A DNA stretch of 10,300 nt from Pelagophyceae sp. CCMP2097 (taxonomy: Eukaryota > Sar > Pelagophyceae). Every line of letters starts with the position of its first letter. Position 1 is the stretch's first letter. A program made the translations under genes and the position numbers. Of the stretch, positions 1 to 6,358 are shown in pieces. The DNA is taken from assembly GCA_026770575.1 (NCBI GenBank), contig MU657574.1:8330-18629 (forward strand), in the 5' to 3' direction. Below the pieces are notes generated by a model. The model was given only the letters and a program-made list of their open reading frames with translations. It did not search any database and had not been told where the DNA came from.

Positions 1-1
1 G

Positions 2-262
2 GAGCGCTCCATCAAGGTCCAGAAGATGATCCACTCCAAGGTCCGCAACCGCCTCCTGCACCACAAGGTCGAGATGCTCGTGCAGATCTACATGAACGCG
101 CGCCTCGGCAAAGCGCCCGCTTGCGAGGTCACCTCGCTGGAGGACATGCTCGAGCCCGAGTCGGAGGAGCAGATGGAGGCGATCCTCGGCGACATGGTCG
201 ACGAGGCCATCCGCACCGTCGAGTCGAAGGACGCCGCCGAGGACGTCGTCGTGATCGAGTAG
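2..262 (+). CDS. hAT-like transposase, C-terminal end (5'-partial)
   Basis: The frame is open from the left edge (base 2) to a TAG at 260-262, so only about 86 C-terminal residues are present. It begins ERSIKVQKMIHSKVRNRL and continues with KVEMLVQIYMNARL. The pattern of a basic IHSK.RNRL stretch, then a helix with LV.IY.N.RL, is what I know from the C-terminal dimerisation end of hAT-family transposases (Dimer_Tnp_hAT). In the family this region mediates dimerisation and completes the RNase H-like catalytic core. An acidic tail of about 50 residues follows (EDMLEPESEEQMEAILGDM) and ends in VVVIE. The ATG at 26 lies inside the domain and is not a credible start. The catalytic residues lie outside the window, so activity cannot be judged, and it could be a domesticated hAT-derived gene. 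The family assignment comes from motif recognition only. Confidence 0.5.
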   Translation, partial: ERSIKVQKMIHSKVRNRLLHHKVEMLVQIYMNARLGKAPACEVTSLEDMLEPESEEQMEAILGDMVDEAIRTVESKDAAEDVVVIE

Positions 263-540
263 GCCCTCTGCGTCGTCGACTCGGAGGACGCCTCGTCGTG
301 GTCGAGCAGGTCTTCCGCGTCGTCGAGTCGGTTCCGCCGAACTTCCGGCCGACAAGACACGTCCGAGTCGGGACTTGAATTCCTCTTAGTAGAAATTATT
401 TTTTACTGACCCGATTCGACTGCGAAAGTAGCGCGCTCTTCTCAAGCTCCACAGCCTCCGAGGTTCATGGCCCGCGGTGGGCTCGCCGTCTTGATGATAA
501 TTACATCTAGATTATGGGCTCCGTTGTTTGGCGACTAAAG

Positions 541-569
541 TAAATTACTCTGGCTCAAGAAGTAATTTA
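541..569. repeat. 9-bp inverted repeat in the AT-rich island
   Basis: TAAATTACT at 541-549 is perfectly complementary in reverse to AGTAATTTA at 561-569, across an 11-base loop. It lies in non-coding DNA between the transposase-like gene and the gene at 828. It could be an RNA hairpin in a 3' UTR or a transposon-end structure. Confidence 0.6.
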
Positions 570-572
570 TCA

Positions 573-617
573 TAACTTACCTAGTAACTTACTGATAATT
601 ATTTTTACGAAACTTAC
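573..617. repeat. Short direct repeats of (T)AACTTAC
   Basis: TAACTTAC occurs at 573-580 and 585-592, a 12-base period, and AACTTAC recurs at 611-617. A related pair, TGATAATTA, occurs at 495-503 and 593-601. Subterminal repeats of this sort are usual near the ends of DNA transposons, where transposase binds. AT-rich DNA also produces such repeats by chance. Confidence 0.4.
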
Positions 618-827
618 TTTTACCATCCATACGAGCCATCCACTGGGCGCAAGGGGCATTCCTGGCCCTCTGCTGCCAGCAATCGTCCTTTAGTTTTTGG
701 ATTCCTCGAAACACACACAGTGTGCGCCGGTCGCCGAATTGCCAAAATCTTTTGACGCCCCGGCCGGGCCGTCGCGTCGCGACGCCGGGGGCGAGGCGCC
801 TAGGCGTGCCCTTACCTCACGGCGGCG

Positions 828-1667
828 ATGCCTCTGCGCGTGCTGTGCGTCGCGGCTCTGGCGCGGCCGACTGGCGGGCTCTCGGCTCCCGTGACGGGCG
901 GGCTCTCGGCGCCGGCGGCCGGCGGGCTCTCGGCGTCGGCTGCCGGCGGGCTCTTGGCTCCCGCGAAGTGGAACGTGGTTCTGGACCTTGGTCGGAGTGA
1001 AGAGTCGAGGATGCCCGCGGATTGGGCGGCTTCGGGGGCGCGTTTTTTCGTACAGAGCGAGGTGGAGCTCGTTTACGACGCGGGCGCCGACGACGAGCGC
1101 AAGTTCCTGGGCCGCGAAACGCGAAAACTCGCGGCGTCGCCGGGGACGTTTACGGGCCTCGGCGGCAAATTCGAGGTCGCGATCCGCCCCGATGCGGAGT
1201 GGGCGCTCTCGGCCGACGAGCCGCGGCGGCTGCGGTTCTGGCTGGATTTCTCCGACGCTGTCGCCAATAGCCGCGGCGTCGAACTGCCCGCGGAGAAACT
1301 CTTCTTCACAACAGACGTCTACGACCCTCTCAGAGTTTCAGAGGCGAAAAGAACGCTGGCGGCGGCCAAGCAGGCCGTCTTCGCCGCAGAGGCCGCGGTC
1401 GGAGAAGGCGGCCCGCGCTCGGCCGCAAATGACGCAAGAAAAGCGCTCCAAAGCCTCGAGAAGCGACTCCCGGCGACGTCGAACCTCACGCCGGGGCCCA
1501 TCCCGGGCCTCGCGGGCGGTGCGCTCGTCGACTCAGGCAAAACGGCCGTCGTCTCCGTCAAGCGCCGCACTTTGTTCGGCCAACGCTTCGTCGCAGTCGA
1601 CACGTGCTCGCTCACGCCCGTGCTCGAGGGCGCCGAGCTCGCCGCCTCGAAGAGGCTCTACTACTAA
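828..1667 (+). CDS. Conserved-looking secreted or plastid-type protein of unknown function
   Basis: A single uninterrupted frame encodes 279 aa. The N-terminus MPLRVLCVAALARP is a short signal-like stretch, basic then hydrophobic. Residues 16-47 are four octapeptide repeats of the type GGLSAPVT. The mature part starts around KWNVVLDLGRSEESRMPADW and continues with ASGARFF. It has folded-protein composition, with a segment RLRFWLDFSDAVANSRGVEL and, near residues 170-210, an Ala/Lys/Glu-rich helix that may form a coiled coil. The C-terminus is SKRLYY. The W-x-DLGR followed by MP-x-W-x-x-SGAR resembles an uncharacterised family I associate with algal plastids, but I could not verify this. No catalytic motif is recognised. 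The ATG at 828 is chosen because it directly precedes the hydrophobic stretch. The gene runs tail-to-tail with the next minus-strand gene. Confidence 0.7.
   Translation: MPLRVLCVAALARPTGGLSAPVTGGLSAPAAGGLSASAAGGLLAPAKWNVVLDLGRSEESRMPADWAASGARFFVQSEVELVYDAGADDERKFLGRETRKLAASPGTFTGLGGKFEVAIRPDAEWALSADEPRRLRFWLDFSDAVANSRGVELPAEKLFFTTDVYDPLRVSEAKRTLAAAKQAVFAAEAAVGEGGPRSAANDARKALQSLEKRLPATSNLTPGPIPGLAGGALVDSGKTAVVSVKRRTLFGQRFVAVDTCSLTPVLEGAELAASKRLYY
873..968 (+). repeat. Four tandem 24-bp coding repeats (GGLSAP octapeptides)
   Basis: Four 24-bp units sharing the core GGCGGGCTCTCGGC encode GGLSAPVT, GGLSAPAA, GGLSASAA and GGLLAPAK. They lie just after the putative signal peptide. The units differ by only a few bases, which suggests recent slippage or unequal exchange. 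The Gly/Ala/Ser-rich peptide is likely a flexible linker or part of a transit peptide. Confidence 0.85.
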
Positions 1668-1991
1668 AGACGTTGCCCAAAGGCACCAGCGACCGGGAGC
1701 CCGCGTCGGAACAAAAACACGTTTAAAGACCCGTGTGGCGCGCCTGTGGGCCCCGCGCCGGATCTTGCGCGCCGCATATCGCAAGCGGCGCCGCCGTCGT
1801 CCAGATGGTGTCAGAGGCAGCTGCGCTGAGGGATCCCTCGAGGCACCGCCCCGGGAATCGGAACGAGGCTCGTCGCTCGTCGAGCAGGATCCGCGGCACC
1901 GCGCCAGTGGGAGCGACCGGTCGACGCTCTAAACGGAGACGAGCGCGCGGATTCGACCGGGGGTTCGGGCAGGAGCTGACACGCCGTCGCA
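1668..1991. other. Convergent intergenic spacer
   Basis: About 320 bp separate the stop codons of two convergent genes. The segment probably holds both 3' UTRs. It contains an A-rich patch near 1708-1727. No canonical AATAAA, tRNA or convincing reading frame was found; overlapping frames here are Arg-rich shadows typical of GC-rich DNA. Confidence 0.5.
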
Positions 1992-2918
1992 TCATGACTC
2001 GTCGTTTACTTGAAACCCCGCGGCTCCTCCGCGGCCGCCGTCCCGGAAGCCGAAAGGGGTGCCCTCCATGCTGGTAGGCGGCGAAGGCGGCGGGGACGTG
2101 TCCGCGGCGGGCCTCCGTCGGCGCGCGGTGGCCGTTCCGTACTGTTGCGCCTCGGCGTTGCCTTCGTCCGGGCCTTCGTCCGACTCGGAGCTGGCTTCGT
2201 CGCTGCTCGGCTGCCTCGGCGGGCTTGGGTCGCGCCGGCGGCCGCGGTCGCCGGCGCGGTCGCGGTCGCGGTTGCGTTTCTCGGGCGCCGCCGACACCGC
2301 GCGCGAGAGCAGTGCGCACAGCACGATGACCGCCGCGAGCGCGCACGCCGCGCCGGCGTCGGTGTCCGCCGTTGCGCGCCAGGACCAGGCGTAATCGACG
2401 CGGAGGCTCGGCGCGAAGGACGCCCCGGGCGCGCCGTCGGCCGGCGGTTCCGCGGCGTACGTCGGCGTCGCGTCGACTGCGACGACGGCGGTGCCGTCGT
2501 GGTGCAGCCGCACGCGCAGGCCCTCGAGCCGCACGCCCTGCGCGTCTGCGAGGCGCAGTGGCGCCAGCGCGAAGCCCGCATACTCGAGCAGAAGGTCGAT
2601 TGGCCTACTTCGACCGCGTCGGACCTCGCGCCTGCGATGGCGGGGTCGTGCACCACAGTCTGGCGCGGGTGCGCGCGCGTCTGCGTCGCCGAGCGTGTCG
2701 ACGAGCGGCACGCCGCGGAGCAGCGCCGTCTCGTCGCGCCGGAAGCGCGGCGACGAAGTGGAAAGGCCCTCGCGCCACGGCGTGCACCGGCCCTCGACGC
2801 CAACGACGCACGTCCGCGCGCGCATCGGCACGCGCTCGCGCGGCCGGGCAGCGCCCGCCACAGCGTACGCCGCGAGCAGCCGCCGCATCCGGCCCGGCCC
2901 CGACGCGCGAATGTTCAT
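1992..2918 (-). CDS. Putative type I single-pass membrane protein, unknown function
   Basis: The minus-strand frame ends at TGA (complement of 1992-1994). From the Met at 2918 it encodes 308 aa. Residues 11-25 (MRRLLAAYAVAGAAR) look like a signal peptide; a start at the internal Met (2888) is equally possible, and the frame stays open to a Met at 3014. A presumed lumenal part follows, with Cys residues in TCVVGVEGRCTPW, then LLLEYAGFALAPLRLADAQG and SLRVDYAWSW. Residues about 189-211 (GAACALAAVIVLCALLSRAV) form one transmembrane helix. The remaining 97 residues are a disordered, charged cytosolic tail with an acidic Ser cluster (SSDEASSESDEGPDEG) and SPPPSPP. The stretch CGARPRHRRREVRRGRSRP before the lumenal core is unusually Arg-rich. 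It may mark an unrecognised short intron or a frameshift near 2600-2670. I do not recognise the family. Confidence 0.5.
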   Translation of the reverse strand: MNIRASGPGRMRRLLAAYAVAGAARPRERVPMRARTCVVGVEGRCTPWREGLSTSSPRFRRDETALLRGVPLVDTLGDADARAPAPDCGARPRHRRREVRRGRSRPIDLLLEYAGFALAPLRLADAQGVRLEGLRVRLHHDGTAVVAVDATPTYAAEPPADGAPGASFAPSLRVDYAWSWRATADTDAGAACALAAVIVLCALLSRAVSAAPEKRNRDRDRAGDRGRRRDPSPPRQPSSDEASSESDEGPDEGNAEAQQYGTATARRRRPAADTSPPPSPPTSMEGTPFGFRDGGRGGAAGFQVNDES

Positions 2919-3172
2919 CGGAGGAACTTGAAAACATTGGTTGATTCGCGCGGATGTCCGGGGACGTCCCGACGCAGTGGTCGCGCGGCCTCGAACCACG
3001 GCGTGCGAGGCCACAGTCCCAGTCCGTGATCGAGGTCGTCGATTCGAGATTGATTAAAGCAGACGCGCGCGCCGCGGACGCGCGCGCGGGACGGCACCGC
3101 GCGAGTGCGGCGAGCGGCGCGCCTCGTCGCGTCGCGCGCCGGGGCCGCCCCCCGGCCTCGAGCTTGCCGGGC

Positions 3173-4267
3173 TCAGGCGGACTTGTCGAGGTCGTTCCAG
3201 GTGGCGGGGCTCTGGAGCTTGCCTCGCACGTTGGCGAAGAGCAGCCCCGCGGCGGCGGCGGCGACGCCGGCGGCGGGGGGCACGGCGGCGAGGACGGCGG
3301 CCTGAGGCGCGAGGCACGCCGTCGTCTGGAGGGCCATGGCGATGGGCATGGCGAAGCCGACGATGTCGAAGGCGAACTCCGTAGAATAGCCGCCGATGCC
3401 AGAGTCGCCCGCCTTGCTCATCTGCGACCAGGCGATGACGGAGACAGCGGCCTGGAGCATGAGCAGGAGCGTCAGCGCCTCGGGGCCGGCGAGGCCCATG
3501 AAGTGGCAGACGGCGGCGTGGAACGCGTAGGCGCACGCCTGGCGCGCGGAGAGGAGGACGAGGCACGCCGACGGCGTGGCGCCGCTGAGCTTGATCTTCA
3601 TGCCGATGAGCATGAAGAGGACGGGCGACTGCGCCGCCGACGTCATGGTGATCGCCTGGCCGACGAATTTAAGCGACTTGTAGGGCGTACCCGTCGCGGC
3701 CATCAACAGGCCGCCGACGATGGCCACGTTGAGCGGGTCCGAGGCGAGGGCGGCGAGCGCCGAGCCCTCTGCCTTCTTCGCCTTGGCGGCCTTCTTCTCG
3801 CCGAAGGTGGCGAGGAGCTTAGGGAGGACGAAGATGAGGTAGAGCTTGCCCGGGAGGTCGAAGAGCGCCGCCTTGCCCGCCGCCTCGGCGCCGACAAACT
3901 CCTTGACGAAGACGAGTGCGGAGAGACCCGGCGCCGTCGTCGCGAGCTGGAGGAACGCCGTGCGCCGCGGCATCGCCAGGCCCTTGCCGGGGAAGACAGC
4001 GAGCGTGCACGCGTACGTCGAAGCGAGCTGGAAGCCGAGGAAGGCGAGGCCCATGAGCGGCCACTTCGCGACGCTGAGGTCGAGCTCGATGGAACAGAGC
4101 GACTGGAAGATGACGCAGGGCAGCATGGCATCCAGAATGAGTCTTTGGATGCCCGCCATCTGCGGAACAGTGAAGCGGTCCTTGATCAGCCGGCCGAAGA
4201 TGCCCAGGCACATGAACGACAGCGCCTTCTGCGCCCCCGCGCTCTCGAGCGCCGCCAGCATCGACAT
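3173..4267 (-). CDS. Auxin-efflux-carrier-like (AEC/Mem_trans) membrane transporter
   Basis: The minus-strand frame encodes 364 aa from ATG at 4267 to TGA at 3175-3173. The start was chosen because transmembrane-type sequence follows directly, whereas the upstream extension to 4546 is low-complexity. I count about ten hydrophobic helices in two groups, separated by a basic loop with EKKAAKAKKAEG. The N-terminal part has GIFGRLIKDRFTVPQ followed by LILDAMLPCVIFQSL. The second half has AQSPVLFMLIGMKIKL. Both match the pattern of AEC transporters, where each half has a helix with P(L)-type breaks and the second half carries a SPxxLFxxG motif. The fold resembles PIN and bacterial AEC carriers, which export organic anions including auxin. 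The real substrate here is unknown. A sodium/bile-acid-type carrier is the main alternative. The gene is divergent from the CDK gene at 4830 and lies upstream of, and in tandem with, the putative membrane-protein gene at 2918-1992. Confidence 0.65.
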   Translation of the reverse strand: MSMLAALESAGAQKALSFMCLGIFGRLIKDRFTVPQMAGIQRLILDAMLPCVIFQSLCSIELDLSVAKWPLMGLAFLGFQLASTYACTLAVFPGKGLAMPRRTAFLQLATTAPGLSALVFVKEFVGAEAAGKAALFDLPGKLYLIFVLPKLLATFGEKKAAKAKKAEGSALAALASDPLNVAIVGGLLMAATGTPYKSLKFVGQAITMTSAAQSPVLFMLIGMKIKLSGATPSACLVLLSARQACAYAFHAAVCHFMGLAGPEALTLLLMLQAAVSVIAWSQMSKAGDSGIGGYSTEFAFDIVGFAMPIAMALQTTACLAPQAAVLAAVPPAAGVAAAAAGLLFANVRGKLQSPATWNDLDKSA

Positions 4268-4283
4268 CGTCCGAGCGCGCAAC

Positions 4284-4292
4284 GGCGGGAAA
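4284..4292 (-). promoter_or_regulatory. E2F-like site (TTTCCCGCC on the minus strand)
   Basis: GGCGGGAAA on the plus strand is the complement of the consensus E2F/DP site TTTCCCGCC. It lies 17 bp upstream of the transporter start and about 540 bp upstream of the CDK start. E2F/DP controls G1/S genes in plants and algae. One GC-rich 9-mer can occur by chance, and the site may lie within the transporter 5' UTR. Confidence 0.3.
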
Positions 4293-4339
4293 CAGGCGCA
4301 CGAGGGAAGGTGACTTCGCCGAAGTTGCTGACGCAATCG

Positions 4340-4362
4340 CGGCCAAGGTCGGAACTTGGCCG
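4340..4362. repeat. Perfect 8-bp dyad, CGGCCAAG-N7-CTTGGCCG
   Basis: CGGCCAAG at 4340-4347 and CTTGGCCG at 4355-4362 are exact inverted copies around a 7-base spacer, GTCGGAA. The geometry suits binding by a dimeric regulator. The right arm overlaps an MSA-like element. Confidence 0.6.
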
Positions 4363-4369
4363 TTGAAAG
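4359..4369 (-). promoter_or_regulatory. MSA-like element (G2/M, MYB3R type)
   Basis: Read on the minus strand, the sequence TTCAACGGCCA matches the plant mitosis-specific activator consensus YCYAACGGYYA at 10 of 11 positions. MYB3R proteins bind this element in G2/M genes. A PSTALRE-type CDK would be a plausible target, but the element is about 460 bp from its start codon and could serve either gene. Confidence 0.3.
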
Positions 4370-4611
4370 ATCCGTTGGAAGACGCAAGAAAGCGCCGTGG
4401 GAGTGCGGTGCCGCCGTCGGAGGCCGCGCCAGCGTTGGGAAGGCTCCATCTTTTACCGCCAGTGATGAAGAACGCATTTTTTTCGAATGGGGGGAGTGGT
4501 CCCCGCGCCGCGACTCGCCCTTGCGCAGAGGTCGAGCCACGCCCACCGCGGCCGCTCGGTCGGAGGATGCAAATACGAACCGTCCCAGTTGCGTTCGGCG
4601 CTCGCCAACTC

Positions 4612-4648
4612 AAAATGTCGTTTGAGTTTGTTTGCCAAACGATATTTT
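4612..4648. repeat. 13-bp inverted repeat upstream of the CDK
   Basis: AAAATGTCGTTTG at 4612-4624 pairs with CAAACGATATTTT at 4636-4648, with a single G-T wobble and an 11-base loop. It lies about 180 bp before the CDK start in a locally AT-rich patch. It may be a hairpin in the 5' leader, a protein-binding dyad or a remnant of a small mobile element. Confidence 0.65.
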
Positions 4649-4829
4649 CCGCAGTGCTTTGATTTGAGTGCGCGGCCGCGATCGTGAGTCGGTGGTCCGG
4701 CGGGGGTGCCCCCGGCATCGGCACGGGGAGGGCGTCGGTCGGGCGCGAAGAGAGCGCCCGAGTCGACGTGGTCGCGCAGGTACGCATCCAAAAGGTCGCA
4801 GGACAGCAACCGCCAAAGCGATTTCAAGC

Positions 4830-6078
4830 ATGGAGCGCTACTCCAAGGTCGAGAAGGGCCAGTCCCACGGCGAGGGCGCCTACGGCGTCGTCTACAAGGG
4901 CAAGGACCGCATCACCGGCGACTTTGTCGCGATGAAGGTACGCCGTCCGCGGCCCGCGCGAAAACGATGCCCTCTCATCTTTCTGCGTGCAGAAAATTCG
5001 GCTCGAGCTCGAGGACGAGGGCATGCCGAGCACGGCGCTCCGCGAAATCTCGCTGCTCAAGGAGCTCACGCACCCGAACATTGTCACGTGAGCCGCCGCG
5101 AACGCCTCGTTGGCAGTTAGATCACCTCGGCGCGCGGTGCGGGTCGGCGGCCGACCGTGCTGCGGCGTTTAGGCTGCGCGACGTCCTCCAGAACGACGGA
5201 CGATTGTACCTCATCTTCGAGTTCCTCGACAAGGACCTCAAGCGATTTCTCGACTCGAACGATGGCCCTCTCGACCCGATGCTCATCAAGGTGCGCGAGC
5301 CTGCCTGCCCCCCTTTGTCTGCGCCCTGCGCCCATCCCGTGCGACGCATCTCACGGCGGCCCGCGCACAGTCGTACACGCTGCAAATGATCCGCGGCCTG
5401 GCCTTTTGCCACATGCGCGGCATCATGCACCGGTGCGCGCCCGCCTCTGAAAAGGGGCCCCTTCGAGAGTCCGCGAGCCCGCCGAGCGGCGGCGGACCGT
5501 GCGACGCAGGGACCTCAAGCCGCAGAACCTCCTCGTCACAAAGGACGGCCGCCTGAAGATTGCCGACTTTGGCCTCGCGCGCGCGTTCTGCCCGCCGATC
5601 CGTGAGTGCTGCCGCGCGAAAGCGTCGTCGCGCGGCCGGGCGCCCAACGCTGCCGCGGCTAGGCCCGCTGACGCACGAGGTCGTGACGCTGTGGTACCGT
5701 CCGCCGGAAATTCTGCTCGGATCGCAGACGTACGCGCCGCCGATGGACATGTGGGCCATCGGCACGATCCTCGTCGAGATGGTGACGAAGAAGCCCATGT
5801 TCCCCGGCGACTGCGAGATTGACGAGCTGTTCAAGATCTTCCGCGTGCTGGGCACGCCGTCAGAGGGCATCTGGACCGGCGTCTCGAGCCTGCGCGACTA
5901 CCAGGCGATCTTCCCCATCTGGCCGCGGCTTTCGCTGAAGAAGAGCTGCCCAACGCTCGACGACGCCGGCCTCGACTTGCTCGACAAGTGCCTCAAGTAC
6001 GCGCCCAACGAGCGCATTTCTGCAAAGGCGTGCCTCACGCACGCCTACTTCGACGAGCTTGACAAGGACGCGATCTAA
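4830..6078 (+). CDS. Cyclin-dependent kinase (CDK1/2-like, PSTALRE type), six exons
   Basis: A cyclin-activated Ser/Thr kinase that drives cell-cycle transitions, probably nuclear. Exons are 4830-4937, 4993-5087, 5173-5290, 5371-5432, 5510-5601 and 5663-6078. Introns run from 55 to 85 bp, all GT-AG. Splicing gives 296 aa, close to the 298 of human CDK2. Motifs in order: P-loop [11 protein letters not shown], catalytic Lys36 in VAMKKIRL, cyclin helix PSTALRE with HPNIV after it, hinge [29 protein letters not shown], activation segment [13 protein letters not shown] with the T-loop Thr conserved, then DMWAIG and [15 protein letters not shown] lies between the PSTAIRE of CDKA and the PPTALRE of plant CDKB, and is reported for diatom CDKA2. 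Oddities are Ala in place of the inhibitory Thr14 (Tyr15 is kept), three extra residues before the P-loop, and RPPE instead of RAPE. The start at 4830 gives the usual family N-terminus. Confidence 0.95.
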
Positions 6079-6358
6079 GCGCGCGCCCACCCCCCCAAAA
6101 CACACCCACCCACCCCCTTTCGTCTGTCGAGCGCCTCGTATGAGCTCTAGCTGTGCTGACCACGTTGCATTGGACAACCTGCGCCGCCCGCCGAGCCCCC
6201 GTAACTGCTATTCAAACTGGATGGCCCCAAGGCGCGCGCAGCCCGCGCGCAAAGGCCGCCGTCGGGGGTGGTATCGCGTCAGTGTCGGGCACGTGCTCGT
6301 ATCCTTTGCAACGCCCCGAGTGCAAGGTCGCCCAGAAGCGACCTCGAGCCACCGGGAT
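6079..6358. other. Spacer with C-rich low-complexity tract
   Basis: The 280 bp between the CDK stop and the next start contain a C-rich tract with CCCA and ACACCC units at 6086-6120, directly after the stop. It is probably in the CDK 3' UTR. No canonical AATAAA is seen. An upstream in-frame extension of the next gene exists (to 6059), but it is low-complexity. Confidence 0.5.

Larger units (their letters stand above)
263..827. other. Gene-free spacer, half GC-rich and half AT-rich
   Basis: No credible coding region is seen. Bases 263-370 are GC-rich and hold a near-duplicate 14-mer, CGTCGTCGACTCGG at 271-284 and CGTCGTCGAGTCGG at 318-331. About 375-640 is markedly AT-rich compared with the rest of the window and carries short inverted and direct repeats. 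Bases 714-724 form a small palindrome, CACAC-A-GTGTG. The segment probably combines the 3' flank of the transposase-like gene with the promoter of the gene at 828. No TATA box or transposon terminal inverted repeat could be identified with confidence. Confidence 0.6.
4268..4829. promoter_or_regulatory. Divergent intergenic region between transporter and CDK
   Basis: About 560 bp lie between the start codons of the two divergent genes and should hold both promoters and 5' UTRs. It contains an E2F-like site, an MSA-like element, an 8-bp dyad and a 13-bp dyad, each listed separately. No TATA box is evident. The kinase frame is open upstream to an ATG at 4668, but that part is Arg-rich and not kinase-like. 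Confidence 0.55.

Noticed and set aside
1801..1925. Possible tRNA-like segment on the minus strand
   Set aside because: A GTTCCGATTCCCGG stretch hints at a T-arm, but no acceptor stem, D-arm or anticodon arm could be paired.
988..1932. 314-codon plus-strand frame
   Set aside because: Arg/Ser-rich overlap of the 279-aa gene at 828-1667 and extends past it with the same biased composition.
1723..2346. 207-codon minus-strand frame
   Set aside because: Arg/Pro-rich, overlaps the end of another minus-strand gene in a different frame, and has no recognisable feature.
2010..3029. 339-codon plus-strand frame
   Set aside because: Arg/Ala/Gly low complexity; the opposite strand carries signal peptide, membrane helix and acidic tail.
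2954..4366. 470-codon plus-strand frame
   Set aside because: Rich in Arg, Glu and Gly with no domain pattern; it is the antisense of the transporter, whose own frame has clear membrane helices.
4268..4546. N-terminal extension of the transporter frame to 4546
   Set aside because: The extra 93 residues are Arg/Ser/Pro-rich without membrane character; the Met at 4267 directly precedes the first helix.
6059..6358. In-frame extension upstream of the unknown gene
   Set aside because: It overlaps the CDK coding end and C-rich tract; the signal peptide starts exactly at the Met at 6359.
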